This document shows positions 62,095 through 64,000 of a stretch of DNA of 64,000 nucleotides, piece after piece. Source of the stretch: Tritrichomonas musculus (taxonomy: Eukaryota; Parabasalia; Tritrichomonadida; Tritrichomonadidae). Under the pieces are notes generated by a model. It was not told the DNA's origin. It saw nothing but the letters and a program-made list of their open reading frames with translations, and ran no database searches. The position numbers and the translations under genes are program-made. The stretch spans positions 2,698,501 through 2,762,500 of the forward strand of contig JAPFFF010000019.1 of NCBI GenBank assembly GCA_039105265.1, given 5' to 3'. Numbering within the stretch: position 1 is the first letter of the stretch; every line of letters begins with the position of its first letter.

Positions 62095-62281
62095 GAAAAA
62101 AATAAAAAATAATTATCACTTGAATGATGACATGATGGACTGAAAGAAATGAATAAGTAGTTTGTGCGTATTGAAGAGAATGTGATAAACAACATTGAGT
62201 ACAACATATGAATCTCAATGATATTATATCAAATCAGTAGTTCGTGCTTCTGACTCCTCTAAAGACTCTCTATACACTACT
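62095..62281 (-). repeat. Right terminal inverted repeat of Z
   Basis: Reverse complement of 41107-41293, ending ACACTACT at 62281 and followed by the AACCAT target copy. Confidence 0.92.
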
Positions 62282-63866
62282 AACCATTGAAGACCCTCAA
62301 CACTTCTACAAACTGTTTGTCGGTTTCAAATCATCAAATCAGTTGTTCGATCGTTTAGAGATTCTACATAATAATGTTAATGTCGGATATCAACAGAATG
62401 AATGTGTTCGTGAAGGTTTCTTATATTCTGCACTTAAACCAGAAACAGAAAAGAAAAGACGTAGATTCGTTCATTCGTTATGGGAAAATGTAAGTCAATA
62501 TTCACAAACAATGGCAGGAACGTATGTAAATCTGATGAATTTCAAAGAGAACGGAAGAGCACAAGTTGAATTTGATTTAAACCTTCCGTTTGATGACTTA
62601 CTAGCATTACAGGCATTTGATCTGTTCCCTAACGGAATCATCGGTGATTTATCAATTCGTTTTCAAGTTAGCCCCGCCGGTCTTGTTTGGGCTGTTATTG
62701 ATCCGTATGTAGTTGCTGAAACAAAAGCATTTCTCGAAGATGATGAATCTGTTTCTGCTGAATCATTAGATAAACTTCGTGATTTAAAGGTTCGCGGTAA
62801 ACTTAAACGTCAATTCACACAAATCGGTAATGAAGCAACCATTCCTTCCGTGTTTGATCAAACACTTACAATCAAATATCAAAGAATACATGCCGGTAAT
62901 CCTGTTGAGGAAGATGAAACACCAAAAGAAGTTGTATTTCATTACACAACTGATGATTATGAGAAGTTTCATGTGAAAGAGTCTGATGTTAATAAAGGAA
63001 CGTTTGCAGAAATGATTGCATCAGCTAATCCCGATGCTCCGTTAGCTCCGGGCGATGTTGTTAAAATCTTAGAAACAAAACATAAAGACATTGAATATTC
63101 AAACGGTGTTGCAACATTGACCTGCAATCAAATGACAATCACTCTTTGCAAATCAAACATGCAGGGCTACGGTGTTTGTGAAGCAACACGTCAAGGAATT
63201 GAAAACATTTTGAGACAAGGTTTAATCATTCCTTCACAGAAGGTTGATTATCATGCATTTCCGATTGCTGCCGCCGCAAACGGAATCAAATCAACATTGA
63301 ACATACCTTTGATTAACGTTACAACGATATCGGTTCTGTTTCCACAGCATCATAATGATTTGACTGTATTTGAAAACCCTGTTTATCAAAACTGTTATTT
63401 GAACATAGGCGGTAAGAACTTCCCTGACGAGAACGTAGATACCATCGGTGCAAGATTCTTTGAAAATCAATTGACTGCCGGTGATTTAGACGCAATTACA
63501 CTTCAATGTACAAAGGAATTTGAAGATTCATTTACTATGCCAAAGAACGACTCACGAGGTAATCGATACAAAAACACTTTGTCTGATGCAACATCATTTG
63601 TATTCAATATTCAAACTGAAAGATCATCTGCAGGTTATTGTTATGACGGACTTGATGGAGGTTTTGGTAATGTTCAAATTCAAATCAACGGTCAACCAAT
63701 TCACACAGGTGTGAACGATACATATTATAATGTAAATGAAGAAGGTACAGTTCATCCACCCCCCTGTCAGTTATGTTTGTGCCGTGACACCTATTTTAGG
63801 CTGTCACTCGAAGGTTTAGAATACGTTGATGATGAAACGCCAAAAGGTTCGCAAGCTAATGAATAA
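62282..63866 (+). pseudogene. Major capsid protein, remaining part of H beyond Z
   Basis: The frame continues from the target copy with 'DPQHFYKLFVGFKSSNQLF' to the C terminus 'DDETPKGSQANE'. Here the two conserved blocks are joined by a variable segment without the Pro-rich linker of V, W and Z ('IPSVFDQTLTIKYQRIHAG'). The conserved blocks remain very similar to the other three copies. Confidence 0.88.
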
Positions 63867-63970
63867 ATAAACTGATTTCGATTGAAGGTTAAAATTACCC
63901 CTTTCTATATCTCTTTTCATTTTTGTGATTCTTTGACTGTTTCCGTTCACGGGGCGGCATTTGAAGGCTT

Positions 63971-63978
63971 TATTTTTG
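63971..63978 (+). promoter_or_regulatory. TATTTTTG upstream motif at the window end
   Basis: TATTTTTG ending 8 bp before an ATG at 63987. It predicts a gene running out of the window. Confidence 0.45.
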
Positions 63979-63986
63979 CGATCAAA

Positions 63987-64000
63987 ATGAATGAATACAT
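63987..64000 (+). CDS. First codons of a gene running off the window
   Basis: An ATG and three further open codons, supported only by the upstream motif and the position 120 bp after the capsid gene. Identity cannot be judged. Confidence 0.3.

Larger units (their letters stand above)
41107..62281. mobile_element. Element Z: whole-looking Polinton inside the H capsid gene
   Basis: 21,175 bp with 187-bp inverted repeats identical by eye and a perfect 6-bp duplication AACCAT on both sides. All its genes appear open, so it looks whole. Order: DNA-binding-repeat protein, ATPase neighbour, ATPase, membrane protein, Pro/Gln-rich protein, three small proteins, amphipathic peptide, capsid, KilA-N, integrase, three unrecognised proteins, fibre-like, small basic, polymerase B. 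Length is slightly above the usual 15-20 kb. Identical ends indicate a recent insertion. I do not recognise an adenovirus-type protease gene. Confidence 0.92.
39025..64000. mobile_element. Element H: Polinton hosting Z
   Basis: It starts at AGTAGTGATAGTGG at 39025, inside the Y fibre-like gene; the 6 bp before it are CACCTA. It carries five small capsid-module genes and a capsid gene, and continues past the window end. Z lies within its capsid gene. Gene order differs from V, W and Z: here the small genes lie next to the terminus, without the ATPase. Its right end is not visible. Confidence 0.85.

Noticed and set aside
1-64000. Bacterial or phage origin because of fibre, KilA-N and HNH-like features
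   Set aside because: Polinton-type polymerase, integrase, A32-like ATPase and capsid genes with 6-bp target duplications indicate eukaryotic Polintons, which are known to share such modules with viruses.

Overview
The window is a stack of nested, virus-like Polinton (Maverick) elements, treated here as fossils. I see no ordinary host gene. The host is most likely the parabasalid Trichomonas vaginalis or a close relative: genes are AT-rich and intron-less, the standard code is used, and several Polinton copies sit inside each other. Mavericks are known to make up a large share of that genome. This is an inference; no host marker gene is present.

Nine elements or fragments can be separated by their shared terminal motif (AGTAGTR...) and, where both sides are visible, by 6-bp target duplications. 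From left to right: U (end only, 1-214); V (215-5331, capsid module); M (5332-11003, a mini-element carrying only a DNA polymerase B gene and one small gene, with 185-bp inverted repeats); W (11004-18119, integrase plus capsid module, inverted relative to V and nearly identical to it); X (18120-31377, polymerase, KilA-N and small genes); S (20107-26180, a 6.07-kb element lying inside the X polymerase gene); Y (31378-39024, close relative of X, in opposite orientation); H (39025 to the window end); and Z (41107-62281, a whole-looking 21.2-kb Polinton inside the capsid gene of H). X lies in the Y KilA-N gene, W in the X polymerase gene, H in the Y fibre-like gene, and U in the V ATPase-neighbour gene.

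Z shows the full plan: a DNA-binding-repeat protein, the ATPase neighbour, an A32-like packaging ATPase, a small membrane protein, a Pro/Gln-rich protein, three small conserved proteins, a magainin-like amphipathic peptide, double-jelly-roll major capsid protein, KilA-N protein, retroviral-type integrase, three unrecognised proteins, a fibre-like protein, a small basic protein and protein-primed-type polymerase B. The polymerases are multidomain: an OTU-like cysteine-protease motif, a C2HC finger, exonuclease, an HNH-like motif and the polymerase core.

The most unusual items are four. (1) Element S has long Polinton-like ends and a perfect 6-bp target duplication, but no polymerase B, integrase or capsid gene; it holds five unrecognised genes, one with a faint replication-initiator-like motif order and one with OB-fold-like stretches. 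(2) Short palindromic cassettes are scattered in frame inside many unrelated genes, and also between genes. (3) Two upstream motifs (ATTTTTTATC and TATTTTTG) lie at fixed short distances before start codons, and the first is shared by Polintons, M and S. (4) V and W form a large inverted repeat around M, with flanks that cannot come from one simple insertion.
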